Assembly: GCA_963691835.1 (NCBI GenBank)
Contig: OY829383.1
Span: forward strand, 3,906,001-3,970,000
DNA: 64,000 bases
From: G963691835 sp963691835
GTDB lineage: Bacteria > Pseudomonadota > Alphaproteobacteria > Thalassobaculales > Thalassobaculaceae
Direction: 5' to 3'
Shown: in pieces, positions 37,701 to 46,039 of the stretch
Numbering within the stretch: the first letter of the stretch is position 1
How the letters are laid out: each line of letters opens with the position of its first letter
Notes under the pieces: model-generated
Told to the model about the DNA's origin: nothing
The model's database searches: none
What the model saw: only the letters and a program-made list of their open reading frames with translations
Program-made: the position numbers and the translations under genes

Positions 37701-37902
37701 GGAAGGAGACGAGGGCCTCGACCTCCTCCGGCGCCAATCCCGGGACTTCCGTCATCAGGGTGACCGTGGGCCGGTTCACATCGGGCAGGGCGTCAACGCC
37801 AATGTCGCGCACCGTCAGGATTCCGAACACGATCAATGCGAAGGCCACACCGATCACGATCAAGCGGTTCTGAAGGCTCGAAAGAATGAGGGCTTTGAAC
37901 AT
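34771..37902 (-). CDS. RND-family efflux pump, CusA/CzcA type
   Basis: A 1043-residue inner-membrane proton-driven pump of the heavy-metal RND branch. The start MFKALILSSLQNRLIVIG is typical. The TM4 motif reads MAIAIGALVDDAVVDVEN, combining the Asp pair of the proton relay with the downstream Glu of metal-type pumps. Other family sequences are PVSVIVTLLVLKALGQSANTMTL (in part) and LYNRYQSTAL before the second half. Length and twelve-helix pattern are normal. It ends the five-gene operon with an RND adaptor and HupE-like protein, but no outer-membrane factor gene is present. The transported ion or drug is not identifiable by reading. Confidence 0.93.
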   Translation of the reverse strand: MFKALILSSLQNRLIVIGVAFALIVFGILTVRDIGVDALPDVNRPTVTLMTEVPGLAPEEVEALVSFPIESTMLGLPGVIRVRSASSAGLAIVYVEFDWDVDVFRARQTVTERMDRLGRALPPSAEIHMGPIQSVMGEILVFTIRSADVNSMQARELADWVVRPRLMAVSGVTQVLTIGGKVRQYRVTPDVILMKEAGVSLNELEVSLTHFAENSGGGFLNQGNQEYVIRNIGRTNRLEDLRHLVVGEREGHPILLRQIADVHFGRKFPRGEAGYMGEPAILVAVKKQPWVDTISLVREIETVIDELQRTMPDGIDIGEVLYKQSDFIEASIQNLQDAILEAAVFVTIILFLFLSNVRATLISVIAIPVSVIVTLLVLKALGQSANTMTLGGMAIAIGALVDDAVVDVENVFRRLRENRRRTEPRSALEVVARASVEVRSGIVYATLIVALAVVPLFFLSGLEGRLFGALGSAYVLAILASMLTAVTITPVLCYYLLPSLAGREAADKDSRVLALVKRLNRRVVSWSLDNSRSVILGIAGIALVASAALISLPRVFLPPFNEGPMVVLIESRPGISLVEASRIARVAEQLLLEMPEVRMVGRRTGRAEFDEHVEGVNFSDIYVDFAKTDLSRGELREAIRSKLGVLPVRMMLDQPMSHRMGIMLTGGRTRIVVKLFGDDLDTLRNLAEDLRADFSHIDGIRDLSVEAQVRVPQIKVIMDYERAANLGVTPASVTNALEALSGGRKVSEILEGQRRFELVVKIADRARHAVSLQDLLIETPNGKVPLSTFAAIEDTDGPNNIYRENGRRRILIQANAEPNEMETVVRQIEERLAVAELPTGYFTSVEGSYKQQQEAARTIALLFGAAILIVFTLLYNRYQSTALTLMIMANIPLALIGGVLAVWISGMPLSIASMVGFVALAGISARNGILKVSHFLNLAVHEGEVFGRQLILRGCDERVAPVTMTVLSTGLALVPLLFGAETPGKEVLHPVAVTIFGGLVSALVMDTVLTPVLFQVFGRDRVEALTRRGDEDVAADTRSEGAF

Positions 37903-37904
37903 CC

Positions 37905-38561
37905 TCAGTCTTGCGGTCTGGGCGTATCAGGGCCAGGGCGGAGACTGCTCAACCAGCGGAGGGCCGATTTTGGCAGGAGCCCGGCTAGGAGAACGCTCAA
38001 CGCGATCAGAACACCGCCCGAGATCAACAGCAGCGAGATGATGCGCCCGGTCCCTTTGAAAGCGTCGGTCCAATTCCCGGACGATGCGGAGGTCAGGTCC
38101 GGCATTGAGCCGCCCACCAAGACATCGGAGTCGTCGATCGTGAGATCGACGATCAGCAGATCGTCCACCCCGTCCGCCGAAACCGAGAACACCAAGCCGT
38201 TGATCCCGGGCCGGGGGAGCCATGTTGTCGTGCTGTAAATCCCTGGTGCGATCTCGGACAGATCGACAATCACGCCGTCCGCGTCCAGTTCCACGGTCGC
38301 GCCCTCGACCGCCGCGTTGGTGACCACGTCATCGAGGAATACGATCGTCCGGCTCCGGTCGACGAGAATGACCAGCTCGAAATTCTCCGTCATGGTCACG
38401 GCGCGAGAGGCAACTTCCTTCGGGGGATCCAAGGCCTCAAGGAGGTGGTGAGCGCCGCCTGCGCGGACGTCTCCAGCTGTTGCCCAGACGCTTGCCAATA
38501 CGATCAAGGCCGCCAGTGCCCAGCGGGGCCAAAGTTCTCGATTGGCCGCCACGTCCATCAT
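37905..38561 (-). CDS. Bitopic envelope protein in the RND operon, unknown function
   Basis: A 218-residue protein from the ATG at 38561, one base before the adaptor stop. An N-terminal hydrophobic signal (ALAALIVLASVWATA, cleaved near VRAGG) is followed by a mainly beta, Asp/Val-rich periplasmic region of about 140 residues, and a C-terminal membrane helix (IISLLLISGGVLIALSVLLAGLL) with a short basic tail. There are no Cys or His clusters. Two bases separate its stop from the pump ATG, so it is almost surely co-expressed. Homologous proteins in similar RND operons are likely, but I cannot name a family. Confidence 0.75.
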   Translation of the reverse strand: MMDVAANRELWPRWALAALIVLASVWATAGDVRAGGAHHLLEALDPPKEVASRAVTMTENFELVILVDRSRTIVFLDDVVTNAAVEGATVELDADGVIVDLSEIAPGIYSTTTWLPRPGINGLVFSVSADGVDDLLIVDLTIDDSDVLVGGSMPDLTSASSGNWTDAFKGTGRIISLLLISGGVLIALSVLLAGLLPKSALRWLSSLRPGPDTPRPQD

Positions 38562-38562
38562 C

Positions 38563-40149
38563 TCACCGCACCTGATTGAGAACATGGGCACCGGCCGTTA
38601 CGAGCCGTTCAGTGCTGTCGAGGCCCGAGACCACAAGAACCGTTTCGCCGTCGAGGGGCTCCGCGCTGACTTGGCGCGGCTCGAAACGCTCTGGGGTGAC
38701 ATGGGCGAAAACGATCTGTCGTCCGTTGGGTCCCCTGACCACGGCGTCGCTCGGGATCACAAGGCCCTCTGTTCGCTGCCCCGTGCGGAGATAGACCGTA
38801 ACCGGTTGGTCGACGACCAGGGTGTCGTCACTGACCGCGATCCGGAATTGCAGGGGAATGGCCTGCTTCTCCAAACGCCGGCCCCGTCCGACATAGTTAA
38901 GCTTGTAGGAACGCCCATCCGCGGTGACGGCATGCGCATCCGTTACGTTGTCGATCTGAAGCCCGGAATAGGCGACCGCCTCCACCCAAAGGTTGTTGGG
39001 CTCCACGATCTCCCACAGCACCATGTCTTGCGTGACGACCTCTCCGATCTCGCCATTGGTGGCTGAGATGATGCCGGTTGCGGATGCCCTCAATTCTTCC
39101 ACGCGATTGGTCGCGCTCAACACAGCGTCGCGTTGCTTTCGGAGCGTGTCGAGCTGCAGTCTCAGACTGAGGATACGCCCGGCCCTGAATGGTACGACCG
39201 GGAACTCGCGAAGACGGAGCAGCGAAAGCTCGGTCTTGGTGATTTCGCCTTCGAGCTGTGCCACCTGCGTAGCGATGTCGGCGAGCGTGGTGACAGGAAG
39301 CACCGGCCGTAGCAGAGCGATGGTCTGTCCTTGCGTCACCGGCATGCCGATAAACGGAAACACATTTCCTGCAGGCTCCAGGCGGCCGGTCTGGCTGGAC
39401 TGCACGATCCCCGTCTTGATGCGGTCCACTGTGATGCGGCCGGCCAAACGCTCACCGACTTGCGCCTCGCCGCTACAGGGCAGGGCGGTCCGGATCATCA
39501 TCAAACGCTGGGTCGTCTTCGGCACGAAGAGCGTGCCGTCCGGCATTTGTCTCGGGCTGTCGGTGATGGTCTTGAGCGCGCCGACCATCTTCTTCACCTG
39601 ATCAAAGGCGGATCCGTCGACCTTGCCGCCATCGAAACTGCAGGCATCGTCGGTCAACGTGACGTCGGCTGCGATGGACGACTGGGTTGCTGGTGCTGCG
39701 TCCCTTCGGGAAGGCTGGTCGGTGTCGGAACGGTCAGGGGCCGTCCCGAAAGCGGGTGGCGTGCCCACCAAGCTCGCCGATGAGATTGCCCGCCCATACG
39801 GTGTCGGAAGCGGCGGGGTCTTCTGCTCCAAGATCCGGCGGGTCTGGAACTCGATCGCCTTCTCCATTTCCGGTGTAACCAACGGCCGTTCGACCGGGTC
39901 CGTCGGCGTGACCCCTAGCGCTTCAGATAGACGCAACGCTGACCAGGACGCCGCCGAATAGGCGAGGGCGCCAGCGTCAAAGAGCGTTGAGACTGTCGCA
40001 TTGTAGGCTTCGCCAACGCCGGTATAGGCCCCGATCAATGTTCGGGACACAGGATCCTCGATCCGGTCAATAGGCCGGCTGCCATCCTCTTGCGACCATG
40101 CAGGGCCAACTGCGAGCACGGCGGTGAGCACGAGCACACTGGCACCCAT
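38563..40149 (-). CDS. RND efflux periplasmic adaptor with extra N-terminal region (HlyD/CusB-like)
   Basis: A 528-residue adaptor from the ATG at 40149, chosen because it begins a signal peptide (MGASVLVLTAVLAVGPAWSQ). A frame reaching 40584 is rejected: its extra 145 residues are low-quality. Residues about 20-230 are an extra region with Cys170 and Cys225, possibly a disulfide or metal site. About 230-280 is the first lipoyl-like half, 290-350 a coiled-coil hairpin, and 355-528 the beta-barrel and membrane-proximal parts (GEIGEVVTQDMVLWEIVEP, then VIPSDAVVRG). It should link the pump to an outer-membrane channel encoded elsewhere. Confidence 0.85.
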   Translation of the reverse strand: MGASVLVLTAVLAVGPAWSQEDGSRPIDRIEDPVSRTLIGAYTGVGEAYNATVSTLFDAGALAYSAASWSALRLSEALGVTPTDPVERPLVTPEMEKAIEFQTRRILEQKTPPLPTPYGRAISSASLVGTPPAFGTAPDRSDTDQPSRRDAAPATQSSIAADVTLTDDACSFDGGKVDGSAFDQVKKMVGALKTITDSPRQMPDGTLFVPKTTQRLMMIRTALPCSGEAQVGERLAGRITVDRIKTGIVQSSQTGRLEPAGNVFPFIGMPVTQGQTIALLRPVLPVTTLADIATQVAQLEGEITKTELSLLRLREFPVVPFRAGRILSLRLQLDTLRKQRDAVLSATNRVEELRASATGIISATNGEIGEVVTQDMVLWEIVEPNNLWVEAVAYSGLQIDNVTDAHAVTADGRSYKLNYVGRGRRLEKQAIPLQFRIAVSDDTLVVDQPVTVYLRTGQRTEGLVIPSDAVVRGPNGRQIVFAHVTPERFEPRQVSAEPLDGETVLVVSGLDSTERLVTAGAHVLNQVR

Positions 40150-40231
40150 ATTGATTTGCCGGCCCCGGTCCGCCCCGCTATGGTCTGCAATACGTCGCAA
40201 TAGTCGTGTCCAAACTCTGTAGAGGTTTACG

Positions 40232-40495
40232 ATGAGCTGGGTAGTCATTACAGCGTTGTTTACAGGAGTATTGCTTGGCGATGTCGCGGTCGAAGTCTTT
40301 GCAGAGACTTCAGCATCGAGTTTCCTGTTGGCCTCGGACAATTGGTTCTGGTCGTTCCCGAGTGACCCGACCACGTCACATGCCGCAATGTCTGCTGAAC
40401 AGACATTAAACGAAGACGAGTACCTGCGGCAACTTTGTGGCCCGGTAACGCCGTTCGTTGATTCGGTCGCATTCCGGGACGTGACGACCCAGTAA
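40232..40495 (+). CDS. Possible small secreted protein (87 residues)
   Basis: An ATG at 40232 preceded by AGAGG opens an 87-codon frame whose first 25 residues look like a signal peptide (VVITALFTGVLLG, then FAETSA). The rest is acidic and polar, with one Cys. It diverges from the RND adaptor gene. No family is recognised, and the frame could be chance. The rest of the 444-base gap 40150-40593 shows nothing further. Confidence 0.25.
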   Translation: MSWVVITALFTGVLLGDVAVEVFAETSASSFLLASDNWFWSFPSDPTTSHAAMSAEQTLNEDEYLRQLCGPVTPFVDSVAFRDVTTQ

Positions 40496-40593
40496 CCATA
40501 TCCCGCTGATGGGCGACCGGCGCCGGAGATCAACCGATCGATTGATCTCTTTCCACTGTGTTGGTCGTTGTCCGGTCGCCGCATAGAATCTCC

Positions 40594-41076
40594 CTATTCG
40601 ACAATCGGAACGAAGCGCGCCTGAAGAGGCCTTTGATCAGGAACCTGCAACCGGATGACCGCCTTCATGCTGGCGTCCGGTTGGGCATTTGTGGTCCCGG
40701 AGAGGGTGCTCTTGTTACTCGCTTTCAACGTCACGGTCTCTTTTGAGCCGCTGATCAACAGAATGGCCTGAGCGCCGATCCGGTCGACGGTCAAAGGGTC
40801 TCCATAATCACCGGTCGAGACTTTTGCCTCTGAGTCGTAGATCCGGATTGAGATATCTGTTCCTTCGATCAGGAGTTCGACGTGATAGGGACCCGCGTCC
40901 GCGATCGCCCCGGCCCGTGGTCCCGGTTCGTGATCGGCGAGGCCTTTCAGGCGAGGTCCCTCGGCATGGGCGACCGACGACAGGCTTAGCGCGGCGGCCC
41001 CCAGTAGGAGCCACCGCCAAAGCCGGACCGGCTTTTTCGCGAGCCAGGAGCCTGCTTGCGCCGCTTTCCACGTCAC
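40594..41076 (-). CDS. Small secreted protein in the HupE/RND cluster
   Basis: A 160-residue protein with a signal peptide (WRWLLLGAAALSLSSVAHAEG). The mature part of about 120 residues is beta-rich, with the phrases GPYHVELLIEGTDISIRIYDSEAK and a lysine-rich loop; similar short periplasmic proteins recur in metal and RND operons in my memory, but no family name is certain. The ATG at 41076 overlaps the HupE-like stop by four bases, so it is translationally coupled to that gene. No Cys is present; His is sparse. Confidence 0.75.
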   Translation of the reverse strand: MTWKAAQAGSWLAKKPVRLWRWLLLGAAALSLSSVAHAEGPRLKGLADHEPGPRAGAIADAGPYHVELLIEGTDISIRIYDSEAKVSTGDYGDPLTVDRIGAQAILLISGSKETVTLKASNKSTLSGTTNAQPDASMKAVIRLQVPDQRPLQARFVPIVE

Positions 41077-42227
41077 AAAAGGGTCCTTTCAATCAGCCAA
41101 TAGAGGCCCAGTAGGCCAATAAGTCCCGACAGTGCGTAGATCAGCGGCACATTCCGCTCAACGACCGCGGTTCCATCGGCGGCCACCTGCGGTTCTCCCG
41201 AACTTTGGGACATCGAGCGGAGTCCCCGTTCGACGAGTAGGAGAGCGGGCAGGAAGATCGCAATGATCGCAACCTGACCAATCTCGACTCCCAAGTTGAA
41301 GGTTACGAGTGCGGTGACCAAGGCCTCGTCAGGAAGGCCGAACTCCTTGAGCACACCCGCAAAGCCAAAGCCGTGTACCAGGCCGATCAGGAAGGTGTAC
41401 TTCCAGCGGCGTTCCATGTTCCTGGAGTAGAAGTTCTCGATCGCTACAAAGACGATGGAGGCGGCGATCAGCGGTTCGATAATCTCTCCGGGGATATCGA
41501 AAACCCCAAGAACTGCGAGTGAGAGGGTGATCGAGTGGGCAACTGTGAAAGAGGTTGCGACCTTGATCACCGGCCAGATCCGGCTCGACCACAGCAGCAC
41601 ACAGATGATGAATGCAATATGGTCGAAGCCAATGAAGATGTGCTCGATACCGGAGTAGGTGTATTCAACGACGACACTCATCAGGCTGGGCGGCGGGCCG
41701 GTCACGCTGACCTCCGTCTCGTCCGCCGTCAGGATTGCCTGCGCAGCGTCCACATCATCGCCCAAAACCACGATCTGCCGCGCGGTTGCTTCCACATCCG
41801 TCAGGATGTTCGACTTGTAGACGATCTCCCCTGAAACCTCGGAACAGTCCCACGTCACCAACGTCGTGACATGATCGGCTTCGGCGATCATCTGGCCGAT
41901 TGTCATCGGACAAGCTGCCCCATCGTTGCCAGTCAGTGCTGCATTCTCCTGGAAGTAAGTCCGAATGGGCGCTTCCGACGCAGCCAATGCGTCGGGCATC
42001 GCTTTGTCGTTGTCTGTATCGTGGATGCTGGTTCCGGCGACCTTGTCGACATCGCTGCCCTTCAACCGGATCTCTGCACTGAACTGCCGGTCCGCTCCGA
42101 AACTGAATAGTGTTGAAACCAGGTTTGCTTCGTGAGCTGCGGCCGGCATGAAACCCGCCATCACGCAGACCATAAAGGTTGTCGATGCCAACACCCGCAT
42201 CGCTTGTCGTGTTCTACGCAAGACCAT
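41073..42227 (-). CDS. HupE/UreJ-family membrane protein with N-terminal periplasmic domain
   Basis: A 384-residue protein, first gene of the minus-strand cluster; the ATG at 42227 has GGGGA upstream. Residues 1-31 are a signal peptide ending AAAHE. About 32-195 form a periplasmic domain with two Cys (ACPMTI and WDCSEV). The rest has six or seven hydrophobic helices with the HupE signature YSGIEHIFIGFDHIAFII, then HGFGFAGVLKEFG. HupE/UreJ proteins are nickel or cobalt permeases (established family role); this two-part version may instead supply or sense metal for the RND pump (inference). Confidence 0.88.
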   Translation of the reverse strand: MVLRRTRQAMRVLASTTFMVCVMAGFMPAAAHEANLVSTLFSFGADRQFSAEIRLKGSDVDKVAGTSIHDTDNDKAMPDALAASEAPIRTYFQENAALTGNDGAACPMTIGQMIAEADHVTTLVTWDCSEVSGEIVYKSNILTDVEATARQIVVLGDDVDAAQAILTADETEVSVTGPPPSLMSVVVEYTYSGIEHIFIGFDHIAFIICVLLWSSRIWPVIKVATSFTVAHSITLSLAVLGVFDIPGEIIEPLIAASIVFVAIENFYSRNMERRWKYTFLIGLVHGFGFAGVLKEFGLPDEALVTALVTFNLGVEIGQVAIIAIFLPALLLVERGLRSMSQSSGEPQVAADGTAVVERNVPLIYALSGLIGLLGLYWLIERTLL

Positions 42228-42870
42228 TCCATATCCCCCAGTTTGGCGCTCACAGCGTCAGAGGCGCCATCTTTGCCAGTTTGGCCGTAAACCACTCAAA
42301 ACATTGATCGCAATAGATGTCGCTCGCTGTCATACCTTAGGTGTCGTTATCATGCGATTTGGCATCAGCTTACCCGTCTTGCGAGAAATCTCGCCGGTCC
42401 AGTCTTGAAGACTAGGTCTAGCCTGCTAACCGTCTTTACCTGTTGCTATCACCTTGCTGCGTGCATTGTGTAGGAGATAGCGACTCCATTGCGATTGCGC
42501 TTTCAAGTGTGCACTAGCAGCATTCTAAGCTGCAACAACAATCATTATGGAATGTCAAAAAATTACTACGTAAGAGTTTATTGGCAAGAGTATTTGAGTT
42601 GAATTACATGGAAGTTACTTTCCGCAAGAAAGCTCGAGTAAACCATATCGTGAAACACTCATAATTAAGTATTCAGAGCGCCACATTTTTCGGTGGCATT
42701 GAATGACCTTGTAGCCCTCTTGAGGCTCTTGGGGATGGGGACCGGAGCCCGGTCGGAAGCTCTAAGGCACGCGCATAAGTATGCGTGTCCATTGACTCTT
42801 ACTGAAAACCGCTTCGATACTTTCCCCGCAACAAGCATGGGGAAACACCCGTGCAATTAGGGAGGACATG
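42228..42870. other. AT-rich intergenic region before the TRAP operon
   Basis: These 643 bases separate the divergent HupE and TRAP operons. The centre (about 42500-42670) is markedly AT-rich. A 6-bp hairpin (GACCGG/CCGGTC, 3-base loop) lies at 42740-42754, and an imperfect palindrome GGAAGTTACTTTCC near 42609 could be an operator. No convincing open frame or structured RNA family is recognised. Confidence 0.5.
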
Positions 42871-43899
42871 ATGAGACAGACGTTCGTCGCCGCGGCGGCG
42901 GTGGTTGCGATTGGCCTTTTTGCGGCCGGCGATCTCCAAGCCAAGACCCTCAAGTTCCAGGCGAGTTCCCGGTCGGGTGACTGGGCGCACCGCTTCATGA
43001 CCGACGGCTGGCAGCAGAAAGTCGAGCAGATGACCGGCGGCGATCTCAAGATCGAGGTCCTGCCGACCAAGGCTGTTGTCCCGCACCGTGAGACGATCGA
43101 CGCGGTTGCCAACGGCATCTTGGACGGTGACCTCAACGCCGTATCGTACTTCGCTGGCCGCGATCCGGGCTTTGCGATCATTGGCGATCTGATCGCTGGG
43201 TACGACACGCCTGAGCAGGTCCGGGCCTTCTGCCAAGAGGGCGGGGGCAAAGAGGTTCTCCAGAAGCTCTATGACGCCCATGCGGACGGGAACATCCACG
43301 TTGTCGGTTGTGGCCCGTACAGCAAGGAAGCGCTGGTCTCCAAGGTTCCGATCAACACACTCGCCGACTTCAAGGGCGTGAAGATCCGCTCGCCAGAGGG
43401 CCTTGCTGCCGAGGTCTTCCGCCGGGTCGGCGCCTCGCCGGTGTCCCTGCCGTTCTCCGAGGTCTATACCGCGCTTGAGAAGGGCGTGGTTGATGCGGCG
43501 GATGCGTCGGCGTTCGTGAATAACGAAGCTTCCGGCATGCACAAGATTGCCAAGTATCCGCTCTATCCCGGCATCCACTCCATGGCGGTCCTTCAGTTCG
43601 TGGTGAACAAGGACGTTTGGAACGGCCTGTCGGATTCGGAGCGTGCGGTTCTCGAGTCCTGGTATGTGACGGCTTACACAACGATGCGTCGCCAGGCAGA
43701 CCTTCAGGACCGTGACCTTGTCGCCGATCACAAGGCCAAAGGTGATCTGACGATCATCGATTGGACCACCGAGGAGCGGAAGAAGTTCCGTGAGATCGCG
43801 GTCGGCGCCTGGGAAGACTTCGCCAAGCAGTCGCCCTTGGCACGGGAAGCGCTGGATGCGCATCTCGCATATATGAAGAAGATCGGTCTCCTCGACTGA
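42871..43899 (+). CDS. TRAP transporter substrate-binding protein (DctP family)
   Basis: A 342-residue periplasmic receptor. The ATG at 42871 is preferred over one at 42868, because GGAGG is only two bases from the latter. The signal peptide ends near LQAKT. The DctP signature around residue 165-200 is VKIRSPEGLAAEVFRRVGASPVSL read with the conserved Arg (KIR) that binds the ligand carboxylate, followed by FSEVYTALEKGVVDAAD. It delivers an organic acid to the fused DctQM permease 124 bases downstream. The ligand class (carboxylate or sulfonate) cannot be narrowed from the sequence. Confidence 0.95.
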   Translation: MRQTFVAAAAVVAIGLFAAGDLQAKTLKFQASSRSGDWAHRFMTDGWQQKVEQMTGGDLKIEVLPTKAVVPHRETIDAVANGILDGDLNAVSYFAGRDPGFAIIGDLIAGYDTPEQVRAFCQEGGGKEVLQKLYDAHADGNIHVVGCGPYSKEALVSKVPINTLADFKGVKIRSPEGLAAEVFRRVGASPVSLPFSEVYTALEKGVVDAADASAFVNNEASGMHKIAKYPLYPGIHSMAVLQFVVNKDVWNGLSDSERAVLESWYVTAYTTMRRQADLQDRDLVADHKAKGDLTIIDWTTEERKKFREIAVGAWEDFAKQSPLAREALDAHLAYMKKIGLLD

Positions 43900-43912
43900 T
43901 TTTTGGGCTCGT

Positions 43913-43938
43913 CCGGCGACGCTGGGGGGCGTCGCCGG
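43913..43938 (+). promoter_or_regulatory. Intercistronic hairpin between DctP and DctQM genes
   Basis: CCGGCGACGC at 43913-43922 pairs perfectly with GCGTCGCCGG at 43929-43938 around a 6-base loop, 14 bases after the dctP-type stop. A short T-run (TTTTT) lies before, not after, the hairpin on the coding strand, so it is more likely a 3'-end stabiliser or partial terminator. Confidence 0.6.
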
Positions 43939-44022
43939 GCTGGCGATCCGGAAGACCGCGCACTTCGGGTGCAACGACGAGATTGAGACGCATCGGGCTT
44001 TCGCCCGGTGAAGGGGGGCTCG

Positions 44023-46008
44023 ATGACCGGCATCATCAATCGGTTCAGCCAGTTTACAGGGCTCGCCATCGGCCAGCTCTATCTTCTGTGCGCGGGTATC
44101 ACGCTGTGGGAGGTTGTCTCACGCTACGCATTCAACGCCCCCACCCAGTGGGCGTTCGAGGTCGTGATGGTGCTATGCGCGACCGCTTGGATGATATCAG
44201 CCGGCTACATCACGCTGAAAAACCGCCATATCGGAATCACCGTCTTCTACCTGATGGCTGAAGACCGGACGAAATGGCGGCTCGATCTCTTTGCGCTGGT
44301 CGTCGGTCTGATTGCGATCTTCCTGCTGACCAACGACACGATGGACCGGGCGCTTAAGGCCATCGACAACGTTGAGCGTGCCGGCAGCGCCTTTAACTCC
44401 CCTGAGCCGATGATGCTCAAGACCGCCCTGTTTGTCGGTGCGGCGATTTACCTGCTGCAGATCCTGGTGAATCTGCACGGGCATTTTCAGAACAGGGTGA
44501 TCCGCGGGATCATTGCCGCGATCGGTGTGGTGCTGGTCGCACGGCTGGTCCTTCAGGGGATTGGTCACTACGCGGAAGACTTCGTTCTCTCCCAGTGGGC
44601 CGAGCAGACGGTCAAATGGATCGCAGAAGTCGGCGATCCCCGCCAGATCATCAATCTGCGGGACTATGACATCGGCACCGTCAGCATCGGCATTGTTATC
44701 GCGCTGATCGCCCTGATGATGACGGGCATGCCGCTTGGCATCGTCACGTTGATCATCTCGATTGTCTGCGCGTTGCTGTTCTTCGGTCCGAGAGGCCTTT
44801 ACCTGGTCTCCACCAATGCCTTCGGCCTGCTTGAGGCGTATCCGCTGGTCGCCGTGCCGCTCTTCGTGCTGATGGCCTCGATCCTGGAGAAGGCCGGCAT
44901 CGCAGAGGATCTGTTCGATGCCATGTCGATCTTCGCGGGCAATCTGCGCGGCGGCGTTGCCGTGCAGACGGTGGTGGTCGCCGTCGTCATGGCCGCGATG
45001 TCGGGGATCATGGGGGGCGAGATCGTGATGCTCGGCCTCGTCGCGCTCCCGCAGATGCTGAGGCTGGGATACGACAAGAAGCTCTCGATCGGCACGATCT
45101 GCGCCTCGGGATCTCTGGCGACTCTGATCCCGCCGAGCATTGTGATGATTGTCTACGGTCTGTCCGCGCAGGTCTCCATCGGGGATCTGTTCATGGCGGG
45201 GGCGGTGCCAGGTCTGATGCTGGCGTCGTTCTACATCGTCTTCGTGCTGATCCGCTGCTACTTCGACCCAAGTCTCGCACCCACCGCAGAGGAGGTCGCG
45301 GCTCGAACAGGCGGTGACAACAAGCTGTCGACGAACCGGTTGATGGCGGTGGTCCTCTCGATCGCGTTGATCGCTTGTGTGATGGGCTCGATCTATGCCG
45401 GTATCGCGTCGGTCACCGAAGCGGCGGGCGTCGGCGTCTTTGGCGCGATCATCATCGCCCTGATCCGTTTCCGGTTTGACTGGTCGCTACTGCAACGGGC
45501 CCTGACACAGACCATGGGGACCGTTGGGACCATCATCTGGCTGATCCTTGGCGCGGTCAGCTTCGTCGGAATCTATAACCTCGTCGGTGGTGGTGACTTC
45601 ATGCGCAGCCTCTTCGCGGGTCTCGACCTGCCGCCGCTGGGCATCATTCTGGTGATGATGGGGATCCTCGTCGTCCTCGGCACGTTCATGGAATGGATTG
45701 CCATCGTTTTCATCACGGTTCCGATCTTCGCGCCGGTTGTCGTGGACATGGCACCCGAACTTGGGCTGGACCCAGAGTGGGCCGCGGTTTGGTTCGGTGT
45801 TCTTTTCGTGATGAACATCCAGATCTACTTCCTGTCGCCGCCGTTCGGTCCAGCGTGTTTCTGGCTGAAATCCGTGGCCCCGCCGGACATCGAGTTGCAG
45901 GAGATCTTCATGGCCGTGATCCCGTTCATCTTCTTGCAGATCATCGGCTTGTTGTTTGTGCTGTTCTTCCCGGAGATCGCCCTTTGGCTTCCAAGAGCGT
46001 TGAACTAA
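44023..46008 (+). CDS. Fused TRAP transporter permease (DctQ-DctM)
   Basis: A 661-residue membrane protein from the ATG at 44023 (AAGGGGGG upstream). The N-terminal 170 residues form the small DctQ-like domain (LYLLCAGITLWEVVSRYAFN), followed by a linker with extra helices and the large DctM domain from about 225. DctM motifs include GMPLGIVTLIISIV, SGIMGGEIVMLGLVALP, and GSLATLIPPSIVMIVYG. Fused QM permeases are common in Alphaproteobacteria. It moves the ligand released by the upstream binding protein, driven by the Na+ or H+ gradient. Confidence 0.95.
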   Translation: MTGIINRFSQFTGLAIGQLYLLCAGITLWEVVSRYAFNAPTQWAFEVVMVLCATAWMISAGYITLKNRHIGITVFYLMAEDRTKWRLDLFALVVGLIAIFLLTNDTMDRALKAIDNVERAGSAFNSPEPMMLKTALFVGAAIYLLQILVNLHGHFQNRVIRGIIAAIGVVLVARLVLQGIGHYAEDFVLSQWAEQTVKWIAEVGDPRQIINLRDYDIGTVSIGIVIALIALMMTGMPLGIVTLIISIVCALLFFGPRGLYLVSTNAFGLLEAYPLVAVPLFVLMASILEKAGIAEDLFDAMSIFAGNLRGGVAVQTVVVAVVMAAMSGIMGGEIVMLGLVALPQMLRLGYDKKLSIGTICASGSLATLIPPSIVMIVYGLSAQVSIGDLFMAGAVPGLMLASFYIVFVLIRCYFDPSLAPTAEEVAARTGGDNKLSTNRLMAVVLSIALIACVMGSIYAGIASVTEAAGVGVFGAIIIALIRFRFDWSLLQRALTQTMGTVGTIIWLILGAVSFVGIYNLVGGGDFMRSLFAGLDLPPLGIILVMMGILVVLGTFMEWIAIVFITVPIFAPVVVDMAPELGLDPEWAAVWFGVLFVMNIQIYFLSPPFGPACFWLKSVAPPDIELQEIFMAVIPFIFLQIIGLLFVLFFPEIALWLPRALN

Positions 46009-46039
46009 CGCGTTCCGCAATCGATCAGGAGATACGAGG

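Noticed and set aside
40150..40584. N-terminal extension of the RND adaptor
   Set aside because: The added 145 residues lack a domain or signal; a signal peptide starts exactly at the ATG at 40149.
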